Below are positions 33,046 to 40,494 of a stretch of DNA of 45,601 bases, one piece after another. The notes beneath the pieces are model-generated. The model worked only from the letters and a program-made list of their open reading frames with translations. It searched no databases and was not told where the DNA came from. A program made the translations under genes and the position numbers. Every line of letters begins with the position of its first letter. Within the stretch, counting starts at the first letter, position 1. The DNA comes from a virus. The stretch spans positions 1 to 45,601 of IMG/VR virus record IMGVR_UViG_3300030202_001209. The stretch is one strand, 5' to 3'.

Positions 33046-34888
33046 CTGGAGACCTCTTGAGGTTTTAATTAATTACAGCGACTCAAAAGCTTTAGCTATT
33101 GACACTGAAACGTATGATCCTAATTTAAAAAAGAATGGACCTGGTGGATTTCGTAACGATGGATTTGTAGTAGGTATTTCTCTCTGCGATGAAGGAGGAA
33201 GAAAATGTTATTTACCAATAGCGCACCAAGATGGCGGTAATCTTCCTAAGGAACTAATCGTATCGTATTTAAAAAACGCACTGGAGACGCCTAAAACGAA
33301 GATTTTCGCTAATGCACTATACGATTTAGAGTGGCTATCTACTTTAGGAATAAATACTCAAGGAAAAATATATGACGTTCAAGTAGCAGAAACTTTACTG
33401 AATGAGAATCGTAGGTCATTCTCTTTAGATAATATATCAGCAGATTATTTAGGTGAGCAGAAAGACGAATCACTTTTAGAAGAAGCTGTTCGTTCACACT
33501 TCTCTGGAAGAGCAAATGTTAAAAGTAATTTGTGGAGATTACATTCGTCATACGTTGGTCCTTATGCTGAGAAAGATGCTGAGCTGACTATGGAAGTTTT
33601 TAAAAAACAACACCCTTTATTAAAGCAAGAAGAATTACTTCCCGTACTTGATATGGAATCTCGTATGATTCCTTTACTGTTATCGATGAGAAAGAAAGGT
33701 GTTCGAGTTGACATTGAGAAAGCATCGAAGCTAAAGGATACGATTTACTTAAAACAAGATGAAACGCAAAAACAGTTAAACCATATTATAGGTGGAGAAG
33801 TAAATGTATGGGCTAATGAAAGTATAGCGAGAGCATATGATTCACAGAATATTAAATATACATACACGGCCAAAGGATCACCATCATTTACACAAGAGTG
33901 GTTAAACACAGCAGAAGATAATATTAGTCCTTTAATTTTACGAGTGCGAAAACTGTATAAGTTAAGAGGTACATTTATTGAGAATATGATTATGGAAAAA
34001 TCAGTTAATGGAAGATTGCATTGTCAATTACATTCTACGGGAACAGTAACAGGTAGATTTAGTTCGTCACATCCTAATCTTCAACAAGTACCAGCACATG
34101 ATCCTGAGTTAGCACCTTTAGTAAGAGGTTTATTTATTCCTGAAGAAGAACACGATTGGGTATGTGTAGATTACGCACAACAAGAGCCACGCTTACTCGT
34201 TCACTTCGCAAGTAAGACGAATAATGAATCAGCAAAATTGGCACAAAATCAGTACAAAACTGATACACAAACTGACTTTCATAAGATGGTTGCAGAGATG
34301 GCAGGAATCAAGAGAAAACAAGCAAAAACTATTAATCTTGGCTTGACTTATGGTATGGGAAAAAAGAAATTAGCAGCAGAATTAGGGTTAAGTTTTGATG
34401 ACGCAGAATCTCTCTTTGAGAAGTATCATCGCAACGTTCCTTTCGTTCAAGCATTGAACAATCAAGCTATCGCATTCGCTTCGACTAAAGGTTATATTAA
34501 AACTTTATTAGGAAGGCGCAGACATTTTAATTTATTCGAACCGACTGGTTGGGATAACTTTGGGAAGCCAGCATACCCAATTGAGAAAGCGAAAGAAGTA
34601 TATAAAGGAATGATATTGAAAAGAGCACAAACGCATAAAGCTTTAAATTGCTTGATCCAAGGATCAGCCGCTGATGTTACAAAAGCAGCCATGTTAAAAG
34701 TATGGGATAGTAATATTATGGATATAGGATTAACGATACATGATGAGTTAGACTTCTCAGTGCCTCGCACTAAAGAAGGTGAAGAAAAACTTAATGAAGT
34801 AGTTAATCTTATGAAGAACGCAGTTGAGTTAAATGTTCCACTAGAAGTAGACGTTGAGAGAGGAGCAAGTTGGGGAGAGATTAAGTGA
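33017..34888 (+). CDS. polA: family A DNA polymerase with 3'-5' exonuclease domain
   Basis: 623 residues. Exonuclease motifs: AIDTETYD (Asp29, Glu31), FANALYDLEWL, and YAEKDAEL (Tyr-x3-Asp, DEDDy). Polymerase motif A is DYAQQEPRLL (Asp385), motif B RKQAKTINLGLTYG (Arg433, Lys437, Leu441, Tyr445) and motif C IHDELD. Leu441 is in the position of E. coli Phe762, the Leu762 variant reported to be common in marine viral PolA. No 5'-3' exonuclease domain. It would replicate the genome with the upstream primase and must accept modified dCTP if cytosine is replaced. Overlaps its neighbours at both ends. Confidence 0.95.
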   Translation: MNDLFKPASNWRPLEVLINYSDSKALAIDTETYDPNLKKNGPGGFRNDGFVVGISLCDEGGRKCYLPIAHQDGGNLPKELIVSYLKNALETPKTKIFANALYDLEWLSTLGINTQGKIYDVQVAETLLNENRRSFSLDNISADYLGEQKDESLLEEAVRSHFSGRANVKSNLWRLHSSYVGPYAEKDAELTMEVFKKQHPLLKQEELLPVLDMESRMIPLLLSMRKKGVRVDIEKASKLKDTIYLKQDETQKQLNHIIGGEVNVWANESIARAYDSQNIKYTYTAKGSPSFTQEWLNTAEDNISPLILRVRKLYKLRGTFIENMIMEKSVNGRLHCQLHSTGTVTGRFSSSHPNLQQVPAHDPELAPLVRGLFIPEEEHDWVCVDYAQQEPRLLVHFASKTNNESAKLAQNQYKTDTQTDFHKMVAEMAGIKRKQAKTINLGLTYGMGKKKLAAELGLSFDDAESLFEKYHRNVPFVQALNNQAIAFASTKGYIKTLLGRRRHFNLFEPTGWDNFGKPAYPIEKAKEVYKGMILKRAQTHKALNCLIQGSAADVTKAAMLKVWDSNIMDIGLTIHDELDFSVPRTKEGEEKLNEVVNLMKNAVELNVPLEVDVERGASWGEIK

Positions 34889-35283
34889 GTGAGAAAAATC
34901 TTTGGACTGCATGTCGAAAGAAATGGCCTGACATATTTCTTCAACGAATAGAAACTGCAATAGAAAGAGGAATCCCTGATTTGTTTTATTGCCATGATGG
35001 CGTCATGGGTTGGGTCGAAGGCAAATACATCGATAAGCCAGTTCATGAAACCAGTAAATGTCGGACGAAAGTATCAGTAGAACAGATAGCTTGGCACAGG
35101 TCTTTTAAACGAAATAAAGGTGCGGTATTTCTACTAGTAAAAGTATCGAGAGAAGTTTATTTATTCGACACAGACGAAGCAGAGAAGCTAAATTCTGGCG
35201 TTGTTTATACTAAATTAAAAGAATTAGCTTTAGCTGAAGGGTGGGAAGATATTAAAGAATATTTGATAAAAAAGAATAATTAA
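34885..35283 (+). CDS. VRR-NUC domain nuclease
   Basis: 132 residues, GTG start overlapping the polymerase stop. IERGIPDLFYC (Asp32), GWVEGKYID (Glu45-x-Lys47) and VEQIAWHRSFKRNKGAVFLL (Gln) give the PD-(D/E)XK core of the VRR-NUC family. Virus-type members cut branched or flapped DNA and often sit beside phage polymerases as resolvases. It is the last gene of the replication operon; a promoter-like sequence follows immediately downstream. Confidence 0.82.
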   Translation: MSEKNLWTACRKKWPDIFLQRIETAIERGIPDLFYCHDGVMGWVEGKYIDKPVHETSKCRTKVSVEQIAWHRSFKRNKGAVFLLVKVSREVYLFDTDEAEKLNSGVVYTKLKELALAEGWEDIKEYLIKKNN

Positions 35284-35288
35284 CTGTT

Positions 35289-35317
35289 TTTTTGTTCTTA
35301 AAAATAATTAATATAGT
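35289..35317 (+). promoter_or_regulatory. promoter-like sequence, repeated family (member 1)
   Basis: TTTTTG at 35289-35294, 17-nt spacer, TATAGT at 35312-35317, followed by an AACAGAAAGGAAAA leader into the ATG at 35341. It is the weakest match to the family seen upstream of 37012, 39802, 40625, 41306, 42019, 43507 and 44163. Confidence 0.45.
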
Positions 35318-35340
35318 AAAGTAACAGAAAGGAAAAATTT

Positions 35341-36102
35341 ATGGATAATAAAGAATCTATAAAAAGCAAAATACAGAAGCTATTAGCTTTATCTCGTGAC
35401 GAAGGTGCGAGTGAAGCAGAAGCTGCTTTTGCATTTAAGAAAGCGCACGAACTCCTCTCAACTTATAATTTAGATTTATCAGATATTAAACAAGTTAATG
35501 CTGACGAAATTCTACATGAAAAGTTAATAGAAGCCATGCGAGATGAATGGATTAAAACTTTATACACTGCTACTTCTAAATTATATTTTTGTAAATATTT
35601 TTATGGTACGAAAAGAGTAGTAGATGATATGTATAAAGAATCAACTAAGATAGAACATCATATAATTGGTAGAGACCATAATATTGAGATTACTAAAAGT
35701 ATGGTAGCTTACTTTATTGATACAGTTAAACGTATGGGAGAATCACATATCGCTCCTTTACCTGGCGATGGTAGACAGTTAAATAAAATAAGACGAAATT
35801 ATGAATTAGGTATCGCTCACCGATTGCGTGAACGTATTATAGAACTCTGGGAAGCTAGTGTTCGTCATGATCCCTCTGATAAGATAGAGAATCAAAATAA
35901 AAATCTTCCTGCTCTATATAGAACAGAACTACAACTCTGCGAAGATAGATTAAAGAAAGATGGAGTAAGGTTATCTTCAAGAAGAAGTGGCTCAAGTATA
36001 ACTGCTGGCGCAGCTTACAATAACGGTAGGCGTGACGGTAATAAAGTTAATCTAAGCGGTCAGATAACTGGAGGGAGAGCATCACGTCATCTTTTAAATT
36101 AG
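35341..36102 (+). CDS. DUF2786 domain protein
   Basis: 253 residues. The N-terminal 55 residues (SIKSKIQKLLALSRDEGASE, then AEAAFAFKKAHELLSTYNLD) are a textbook DUF2786 domain. The remainder (residues about 60-240) has a conserved helical block (TKSMVAYFIDTVKRMGESHI-like; YELGIAHRLRERIIELWEAS) and a Gly/Arg-rich C-terminus (AAYNNGRRDGNKVNL, then GRASRHLLN), possibly nucleic-acid binding. Function unknown. It has its own promoter-like sequence and a GAAAGGAAAA RBS, so it starts a new transcription unit. Confidence 0.78.
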   Translation: MDNKESIKSKIQKLLALSRDEGASEAEAAFAFKKAHELLSTYNLDLSDIKQVNADEILHEKLIEAMRDEWIKTLYTATSKLYFCKYFYGTKRVVDDMYKESTKIEHHIIGRDHNIEITKSMVAYFIDTVKRMGESHIAPLPGDGRQLNKIRRNYELGIAHRLRERIIELWEASVRHDPSDKIENQNKNLPALYRTELQLCEDRLKKDGVRLSSRRSGSSITAGAAYNNGRRDGNKVNLSGQITGGRASRHLLN

Positions 36103-36119
36103 ACATAAATAAGACACCA

Positions 36120-36383
36120 ATGGTTCGTATCACGTGGTTAGATGCACGTGATACGGAAACTGGTTGGCTCGATATAAAAGATGTTATCGATGCGCCGTTA
36201 GCAGTATGTCAAGAAGTTGGTTGGCTCGTAGTTAATAACACAAAGAAAGTAGTTATTATGCGTTCTTTTAGTAAAGACAAAGAAGAATACAGTGGAGGCG
36301 GTGCGATTGCTATTCCCAGTGGTTGGGTTAAGAAGATAGAATATTTACAAGTATGGTATACTGAAAGAGAGGATAAAACATAA
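36120..36383 (+). CDS. hypothetical protein with hairpin-forming start
   Basis: 87 residues. VRITWLDARDTETGWLDIKD and SGGGAIAIPSGWVKKIEYLQ are the recognisable blocks; similar small proteins occur in other phages but I cannot name the family. Codons 3-12 form a perfect 11-bp inverted repeat (36126-36155). No clear RBS: the upstream 17 nt are AGACATAAATAAGACACCA, giving weak initiation unless coupled. Confidence 0.55.
   Translation: MVRITWLDARDTETGWLDIKDVIDAPLAVCQEVGWLVVNNTKKVVIMRSFSKDKEEYSGGGAIAIPSGWVKKIEYLQVWYTEREDKT
36126..36155. repeat. perfect 11-bp inverted repeat at gene start
   Basis: Arms CGTATCACGTG (36126-36136) and CACGTGATACG (36145-36155) flank an 8-nt loop GTTAGATG. It lies inside the first dozen codons of the 87-residue gene, so the mRNA would fold strongly just after the start codon. 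Each arm contains the palindrome CACGTG. Confidence 0.8.
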
Positions 36384-36421
36384 CCTATATACTTCATTAG
36401 AAGTTTATATTATAGTGAGTG

Positions 36422-36658
36422 ATGTCGTTTTTAGTCGCTCACAAAGTGAAAGTTACTTACACGGATTTTACAGATAAAGTAAAAACATATAGTTTTGAAG
36501 AATACGATAGTCCTTTATTGTACCCTCGTATTTCTTATATTGTTAATCTTATCGAAGATGTTAAGTACATCATGGATATTAATATCGTTCCAGATATTAG
36601 TAAGAAAGTTAAAGACCACCCGTTTGATGAATTAGATGGGAGTCCCACAATACATTAG
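36422..36658 (+). CDS. small hypothetical protein
   Basis: 78 residues from ATG 36422; a GTG one codon upstream is also possible. Sequence SFLVAHKVKVTYTDFTDKVK, later SYIVNLIEDVKYIMDINIVP. No domain recognised. TATTAT within the upstream gap (36384-36421) may be a -10 element, but the -35 is poor. The RBS is weak (GTGAGTG). Confidence 0.5.
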   Translation: MSFLVAHKVKVTYTDFTDKVKTYSFEEYDSPLLYPRISYIVNLIEDVKYIMDINIVPDISKKVKDHPFDELDGSPTIH

Positions 36659-36669
36659 GAGAAAAGAAG

Positions 36670-36948
36670 ATGAGCAATATATTTTATGCAAGTAAAGAGT
36701 TACTGCAAACGTACAATCAATATAACAGAGATAATTTTAATCATGGCTATTCTGAGAAAGAATTTGACGATTTAGATGATAGTGTTATGTATCCTGTATC
36801 TAAAGTTGATAAAAGTAAAAAAGATAATAATCATAGAGTTTACCAGTTTTTATTAAACGATAAGGGTAAATTTTGCGTTTTCTATTTAGATGAAGATAAT
36901 TCAGCGAAGCTTCAGTCAGTAGAAATACCGAACAATTTAATTAACTAA
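36670..36948 (+). CDS. small acidic hypothetical protein
   Basis: 92 residues with an AGGAGAAAAGAAG leader. Sequence has an Asp-rich middle (SEKEFDDLDDSVMYPVSKVD) and a C-terminal FCVFYLDEDNSAKL strand. No family recognised. Followed by a strong member of the repeated promoter family (36952-36980). Confidence 0.55.
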   Translation: MSNIFYASKELLQTYNQYNRDNFNHGYSEKEFDDLDDSVMYPVSKVDKSKKDNNHRVYQFLLNDKGKFCVFYLDEDNSAKLQSVEIPNNLIN

Positions 36949-36951
36949 TTT

Positions 36952-36980
36952 GTTTAACGTGTTTTAAAAAAGTTTATTAT
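36952..36980 (+). promoter_or_regulatory. promoter-like sequence, repeated family (member 2)
   Basis: GTTTAA at 36952-36957, exactly 17 nt, TATTAT at 36975-36980. The spacer contains CGTGTTTTAA, as in members at 39749 and 41960, and the initial transcribed region reads AAGAAATAACC, followed by a GAAAGGAAAA RBS for the gene at 37012. Confidence 0.62.
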
Positions 36981-37011
36981 AAGAAATAACCATAAAGAAA
37001 GGAAAAACATT

Positions 37012-37359
37012 ATGGCAGAAGAAAAGATGAGAAGATACCTTGTAATCCACGAATCTGGAGGGGTTACGCACGAAGCCGTTCCCTTTAAAAAGAAATGGGA
37101 CTTAGCTAAACTTCAAAGTAAAGTTCAAGGCGATACACCTAAGGGATACATCGAGAGTGTAAAACTTAGAATTCAAGGTAAAGCATATCAATGTTGGGCT
37201 CACGAAGAAGCTTTATTACATCGCATGAAAGTTAACATTAAAGCCAGTAAATACTATAATGCCTATCACACAGGAGAAGAAAAAGTAGCTGCTGGCACGT
37301 TAGGTATTTGCGGACCCGTTATCGTAGAAAACTTTAAGGGAGACCACTTATCGGTATGA
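37012..37359 (+). CDS. hypothetical protein
   Basis: 115 residues with strong GAAAGGAAAA RBS and own promoter. Sequence KMRRYLVIHESGGVTHEAVP and later YQCWAHEEALLHRMKVNIKA, then GTLGICGPVIVENFKGDHLS. No domain recognised. ATGA overlap with the next gene. Confidence 0.6.
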   Translation: MAEEKMRRYLVIHESGGVTHEAVPFKKKWDLAKLQSKVQGDTPKGYIESVKLRIQGKAYQCWAHEEALLHRMKVNIKASKYYNAYHTGEEKVAAGTLGICGPVIVENFKGDHLSV

Positions 37360-37529
37360 CACGAGAAGAAAGAAAATTAATTGTAAAAGTCGACCTCTTA
37401 GAAGGTCGGCTCGCCGTAAAAGACCACGAAATCAAAGGACTTAATCGAGTGTTAGAAGATAAGATAAAAGATTTGATTCACATTCGAAGAGAGTTATTTA
37501 AACTTAGGAAAACACAAAATGATAACTAA
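37356..37529 (+). CDS. 57-residue coiled-coil protein
   Basis: ATG in an ATGA overlap with the upstream stop. Heptad-like sequence KLIVKVDLLEGRLAVKDHEI then LNRVLEDKIKDLIHIRREL predicts a continuous coiled coil. It overlaps the next start by 11 nt. Function unknown. Confidence 0.58.
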   Translation: MTREERKLIVKVDLLEGRLAVKDHEIKGLNRVLEDKIKDLIHIRRELFKLRKTQNDN

Positions 37530-37623
37530 CATTTTATTAGGACTAATTTTATTATCTTTAATTGCTATCGCTTTCATGGTATTTGTACTTGGACGTATGA
37601 TAGACGAGAGGAGTAAACAATGA
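37519..37623 (+). CDS. 34-residue single-TM peptide
   Basis: MITNILLGLILLSLIAIAFM then VFVLGRMIDERSKQ: one TM helix with a short charged C-terminal tail. It overlaps both neighbours (11 nt upstream; ATGA downstream), supporting coupled translation. Small membrane peptides of this type are often host-takeover or superinfection factors; no specific function is assigned. Confidence 0.55.
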   Translation: MITNILLGLILLSLIAIAFMVFVLGRMIDERSKQ

Positions 37624-38033
37624 TTCCCTTCTGCGAGAACTGCAAAGATTTATATACAATAAAAGTCGTATTCGAAGGTGAAGAAAGCGAGGTAGATTGC
37701 AATAAGTGTACTTATGACCGTCTATCTCGCCAGTTACAAGAAGGACGTATCACTAAATTATTTGACGTGCATGAAGGACAACGCATCCAGTTTCTTGATC
37801 ATTGGCACGCAATAGACGATGGTGAAGAAAGTTACGCATTCGAAGATGGCATAGTCAAAGAATACAATCGTCATTATAAAAACGGACATATTGTAGGATA
37901 TTCGATAGAAATACAACTTGATAGATATCACGGCGAGTTAGATGAGTGGGATAATAAATTAATCTTTACGGACGCTGACGCAAACTGGCACGATAAGCTT
38001 TATGAAAACATGAAAGTTATTGTTTATGAGTAA
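37620..38033 (+). CDS. hypothetical zinc-ribbon-like protein
   Basis: 137 residues. An N-terminal CENC (5-8) and CNKC (27-30) pair form a probable four-Cys zinc ribbon. The rest is acidic with a conserved-looking SIEIQLDRYHGELDEWDNKL block. Overlaps the next gene by 8 nt. A small DNA/RNA- or protein-binding regulator is plausible but unproven. Confidence 0.58.
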   Translation: MIPFCENCKDLYTIKVVFEGEESEVDCNKCTYDRLSRQLQEGRITKLFDVHEGQRIQFLDHWHAIDDGEESYAFEDGIVKEYNRHYKNGHIVGYSIEIQLDRYHGELDEWDNKLIFTDADANWHDKLYENMKVIVYE

Positions 38034-38124
38034 AAAGAAAAAAACTAAATTTGTATTAAATCAACAGACTACTATCATTATATTATTATTGTTATTAGTA
38101 TTAAAACAATACGGAATATTATAA
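38026..38124 (+). CDS. 32-residue basic TM peptide
   Basis: MSKKKKTKFVLNQQTTIIIL then LLLLVLKQYGIL: a Lys-rich cytoplasmic N-terminus plus one TM helix. It overlaps the upstream stop by 8 nt and shares TAATG with the downstream start. Confidence 0.5.
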   Translation: MSKKKKTKFVLNQQTTIIILLLLLVLKQYGIL

Positions 38125-38594
38125 TGAGTGATGACATCTTAGAAATCCCTGAGTTCTTACGCAACTTAGATGACGGACCGAAAGTTAAAAAAACATGGGT
38201 CGCTCCTATCTTTGAAACGAGAGAAACAAAACGAGATGATGGCACTATCCTTATTCGTCATATCACTGTAGAAGAAGGATATTACATGGTCGATGGAGTA
38301 AGAGAGGAGAAAGAAAAACCTAAACCTAAATGGACTGATAAGAAACCTAAGAGGAGTAATGGCAAGAAACGAGAGCAATGGCTCACGGACATCATACGAA
38401 TTAATCCTGATTTAACTCGTGTCGAACTGTATAAACATATTAGAGATAATCAATTAGAGCCTCATGAAGGATTTGTTAATCATAAGAATTTCCAAGCACA
38501 TTTACGAAGTATTTTGATAAGATTAAAAAAGAATGGTATCTTAATGCTAAAGAATAATAGATATTTAATTAGAAACAGAAAAAATAGCGTATGA
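38124..38594 (+). CDS. putative winged-helix DNA-binding protein
   Basis: 156 residues. The N-terminal part is extended and charged (PKPKWTDKKPKRSNGKKREQ). Residues about 95-150 (DIIRINPDLTRVELYKHIRD, then KNFQAHLRSILIRLKKNGIL and NNRYLI) have the helix-turn-helix plus beta-hairpin pattern of a winged helix. Could be a phage transcription regulator. The 273-nt structured non-coding stretch follows directly. Confidence 0.52.
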   Translation: MSDDILEIPEFLRNLDDGPKVKKTWVAPIFETRETKRDDGTILIRHITVEEGYYMVDGVREEKEKPKPKWTDKKPKRSNGKKREQWLTDIIRINPDLTRVELYKHIRDNQLEPHEGFVNHKNFQAHLRSILIRLKKNGILMLKNNRYLIRNRKNSV

Positions 38595-38618
38595 CTAGTT
38601 GTTATTGTAACGTTTTTA

Positions 38619-38849
38619 GCTAGAATCAAAATTCTTTTGATCAAAGTTATTTGTATTCTAGCGAAACTGGCAGCGTGGTACGGGTGTTGAAGGTATACGT
38701 CCTTAATTCAAGCCAGTATAAAAATGCTATGTAAGTAGCAATGAAGCAAAGCGAAGAACCTTACTTGAGCAGCTGAGACACTGCGCAAGATAGAGTGGAG
38801 TAAGTCAATTAATTATAAGCTAAGTGATTGTTTATTCCTTGCTCCACTC
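38619..38849 (+). ncRNA. candidate structured RNA 1, with 16S-rRNA-like segment
   Basis: Fills the 273-nt gap between 38594 and 38868. Helices visible on the + strand are GCTAGAAT (38619-38626) with ATTCTAGC (38655-38662), around or alternating with ATCAAAA/TTTTGAT (38625-38641), and ACTGGC (38666-38671) with GCCAGT (38712-38717). Further helices are TGCTA/TAGCA (38725-38740), CTTGAGCAG (38764-38772) with CTGCGCAAG (38781-38789), and a 12-bp stem GAGTGGAGTAAG (38793-38804) with CTTGCTCCACTC (38838-38849). Positions 38743-38764 end in GCGAAGAACCTTAC, the conserved 16S rRNA helix-31 region sequence. No ORF of note. Strand is inferred from neighbours. Confidence 0.55.
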
Positions 38850-38867
38850 ATTAAAAGAAAGGAAAAT

Positions 38868-39065
38868 ATGACAGACTCACATCAGATTATTGACGCACTT
38901 GAAGATAAGATAACGATGTTAGAAAAAGATAATAAAAAGCAACGTGATTTACTTATTTTTATCCTTCGTGACTTAGATAAGCACTATAATGTAGAAGTTA
39001 ATCACACTGATAGTATTTTAGGTATAATTAGGTATAAATTAGATTATATTTTAAATAAACAATAG
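38868..39065 (+). CDS. 65-residue coiled-coil protein
   Basis: Strong GAAAGGAAAA RBS. Sequence SHQIIDALEDKITMLEKDNK then QRDLLIFILRDLDKHYNVEV predicts a coiled coil. It directly follows candidate RNA 1 and may share its promoter. Function unknown. Confidence 0.58.
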   Translation: MTDSHQIIDALEDKITMLEKDNKKQRDLLIFILRDLDKHYNVEVNHTDSILGIIRYKLDYILNKQ

Positions 39066-39076
39066 AAAGGAAAATT

Positions 39077-39253
39077 ATGTTAAAAGTTACAGCAATATTT
39101 AGTGTTAGTATAACAATGTCGTTATCAATATATTTATTTAGTTATGATATATTTAATATTACTTCAGTAGCCTGGATTCATTATATTATACCCTTTACTG
39201 TAGGCGTAGTATTCGCAGCGAGTAGTGTAATGTTATTCTTAGATAGGTCATGA
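39077..39253 (+). CDS. 58-residue two-TM protein
   Basis: RBS GAAAGGAAAA. The peptide has two hydrophobic segments (VTAIFSVSITMSLSIYLF and YIIPFTVGVVFAASSVMLFL) separated by a short loop, ending LDRS. ATGA overlap with the next gene. Probable inner-membrane protein of unknown role. Confidence 0.55.
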   Translation: MLKVTAIFSVSITMSLSIYLFSYDIFNITSVAWIHYIIPFTVGVVFAASSVMLFLDRS

Positions 39254-39744
39254 ATATATTTTACTTACATCCACACCCTTTAGTCGCAGCACATTATCAT
39301 TGCGATAAGCACGTACCGAAGATGATATTAGAATCAGCTCAGATGTTAAGTATAGTCGCACGTTCTAATGGCTTTGACGTTGGCTATAACATGAATGTCA
39401 ATGGCGCTTTCTCCAAGCATCCCGCTACATTATGGACAGGTCAATCTCGTAGGCACTACGATTTCTTATGCGAATTAGCAGATTACTTATGTGACGAGTT
39501 CTACATACGATTTAATTCTAAAGAACATAAAACTAGACCTCTTATCGCAGAACTTACTGCAGACGATATACGCCAAAAAATACCAGATACTGGTTGGCAT
39601 GCTCCACCTCAATGTATGCCAGAAGAATATAAAGGTGCTGACTCTGTAGAGGCTTACAGAAAGTATTATCAAGCAGAAAAGTCTTATTTCGCTAAATGGA
39701 ATAAAGGTCGTAACGCCCCATATTGGTGGGTAGATATAGAATAA
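39250..39744 (+). CDS. pyrimidine-dimer-glycosylase-like phage protein
   Basis: 164 residues. NIFYLHPHPLVAAHYHCDKH then KMILESAQMLSIVAR, HPATLWTGQSRRHYDFL, PPQCMPEEYK and EAYRKYYQAEKSYFAKWNKG are conserved blocks of a protein widespread in marine phages. The plan resembles the T4 endonuclease V (Pyr_excise) family in the spacing of helices and the YxKYY end, but the catalytic N-terminal Thr2 of T4 endoV is not evident. DNA repair function is therefore tentative. Confidence 0.5.
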   Translation: MNIFYLHPHPLVAAHYHCDKHVPKMILESAQMLSIVARSNGFDVGYNMNVNGAFSKHPATLWTGQSRRHYDFLCELADYLCDEFYIRFNSKEHKTRPLIAELTADDIRQKIPDTGWHAPPQCMPEEYKGADSVEAYRKYYQAEKSYFAKWNKGRNAPYWWVDIE

Positions 39745-39748
39745 ATAG

Positions 39749-39778
39749 GTTTTTAGTGTTTTAAAAAAATAGTATAAT
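39749..39778 (+). promoter_or_regulatory. promoter-like sequence, repeated family (member 3)
   Basis: GTTTTT at 39749-39754, 18-nt spacer containing AGTGTTTTAA, consensus TATAAT at 39773-39778, then AAGTTTAACC and a GAAAGGAAAA RBS for the gene at 39802. Confidence 0.65.
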
Positions 39779-39801
39779 AAGTTTAACCAGAAAGGAAAAA
39801 T

Positions 39802-40140
39802 ATGTTAGAAGTAAAGAAATTATCATTCAAAAAATTATTAGAATTGAATGCTAAAGCAAAATATGGAGATAAAAATAGGTATATCTCATTAGATTGGCTT
39901 AAAGATAACGAAGATAAAATGTTTCCCACAGGTAAAGTAGATGGGATTATGAGTTATTCTAAGTTATCAGACATTACATTCTTAATACCATGGAAATTTT
40001 GTCATAACGATAGTCACTGGCGATGTCAAATAATGTATTCTGATAACGAAAGCGATACACCGTTATCTTTAGACATGGACTTTAGCGATTACAATAAACT
40101 TAAATCAGCAATTAGAGGAGAAAAACATGAAATCAATTGA
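39802..40140 (+). CDS. hypothetical protein
   Basis: 112 residues under its own promoter-like sequence. Sequence LEVKKLSFKKLLELNAKAKY, then SLDWLKDNEDKMFPTGKVDG, FCHNDSHWRCQIMYSDNESD. No family recognised; mixed alpha/beta character. Overlaps the next gene by 14 nt. Confidence 0.58.
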   Translation: MLEVKKLSFKKLLELNAKAKYGDKNRYISLDWLKDNEDKMFPTGKVDGIMSYSKLSDITFLIPWKFCHNDSHWRCQIMYSDNESDTPLSLDMDFSDYNKLKSAIRGEKHEIN

Positions 40141-40279
40141 TAGATTTTGGAAACATGTATCTATTTTGCAAAGAGCAATAGATAATTCAAATTCAACACA
40201 GCAACGTAACTGGTGGCTCTTGCGACTTGCTAACTTTATGTTAAAGTTAGAATGTTATGAGAAAAAAGCATTAAATTAA
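40127..40279 (+). CDS. 50-residue hypothetical protein
   Basis: ATG with RBS GAGGAGAA, inside the end of the upstream gene. MKSIDRFWKHVSILQRAIDN then QQRNWWLLRLANFMLKLECY; Trp-rich and helical. Followed by the second structured non-coding stretch. Function unknown. Confidence 0.52.
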   Translation: MKSIDRFWKHVSILQRAIDNSNSTQQRNWWLLRLANFMLKLECYEKKALN

Positions 40280-40285
40280 CCTGTA

Positions 40286-40480
40286 TATATAGAGGGCGAA
40301 ATGATTTTACTGATTTTTCATTTTACTAAATGGCAATCCCTAATCCCAATCGTTGATTCTATATATCCACTACTAAAAACTAGGGATTACTAGTGATATT
40401 TACAAGTAATCCCTCTAATCTCCCGAGGCTAGACGCAATCTTAGGTCACTGACTCTGAGTTGTGAATTGGTCTCTATATA
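40286..40480 (+). ncRNA. candidate structured RNA 2
   Basis: Occupies most of the 215-nt gap 40280-40494. The ends pair: TATATAGAG (40286-40294) with CTCTATATA (40472-40480), 9 bp perfect, closing the whole element. Inside, AGGGATTACT (40382-40391) and AGTAATCCCT (40405-40414) form a perfect 10-bp hairpin with a 13-nt loop, and CATTT/AAATG (40319-40332) forms a small hairpin. No ORF. The right end overlaps a possible -10 (TATAAT 40477-40482) for the 21-residue gene, so a regulatory leader is an alternative reading. Confidence 0.5.
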
Positions 40481-40494
40481 ATAAAGGAAAAACA

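Noticed and set aside
34492-35046. A 184-residue minus-strand frame across the PolA C-terminus
   Set aside because: Antisense to strongly conserved polymerase motif C and the VRR-NUC start; no RBS and no recognisable motif.
40382-40398. Minus-strand similarity of GGGATTACTAGTGAT to the 16S CGCTAGTAATC region
   Set aside because: Only about 13 nt with one mismatch, expected by chance at this genome size, and explained by the local hairpin.
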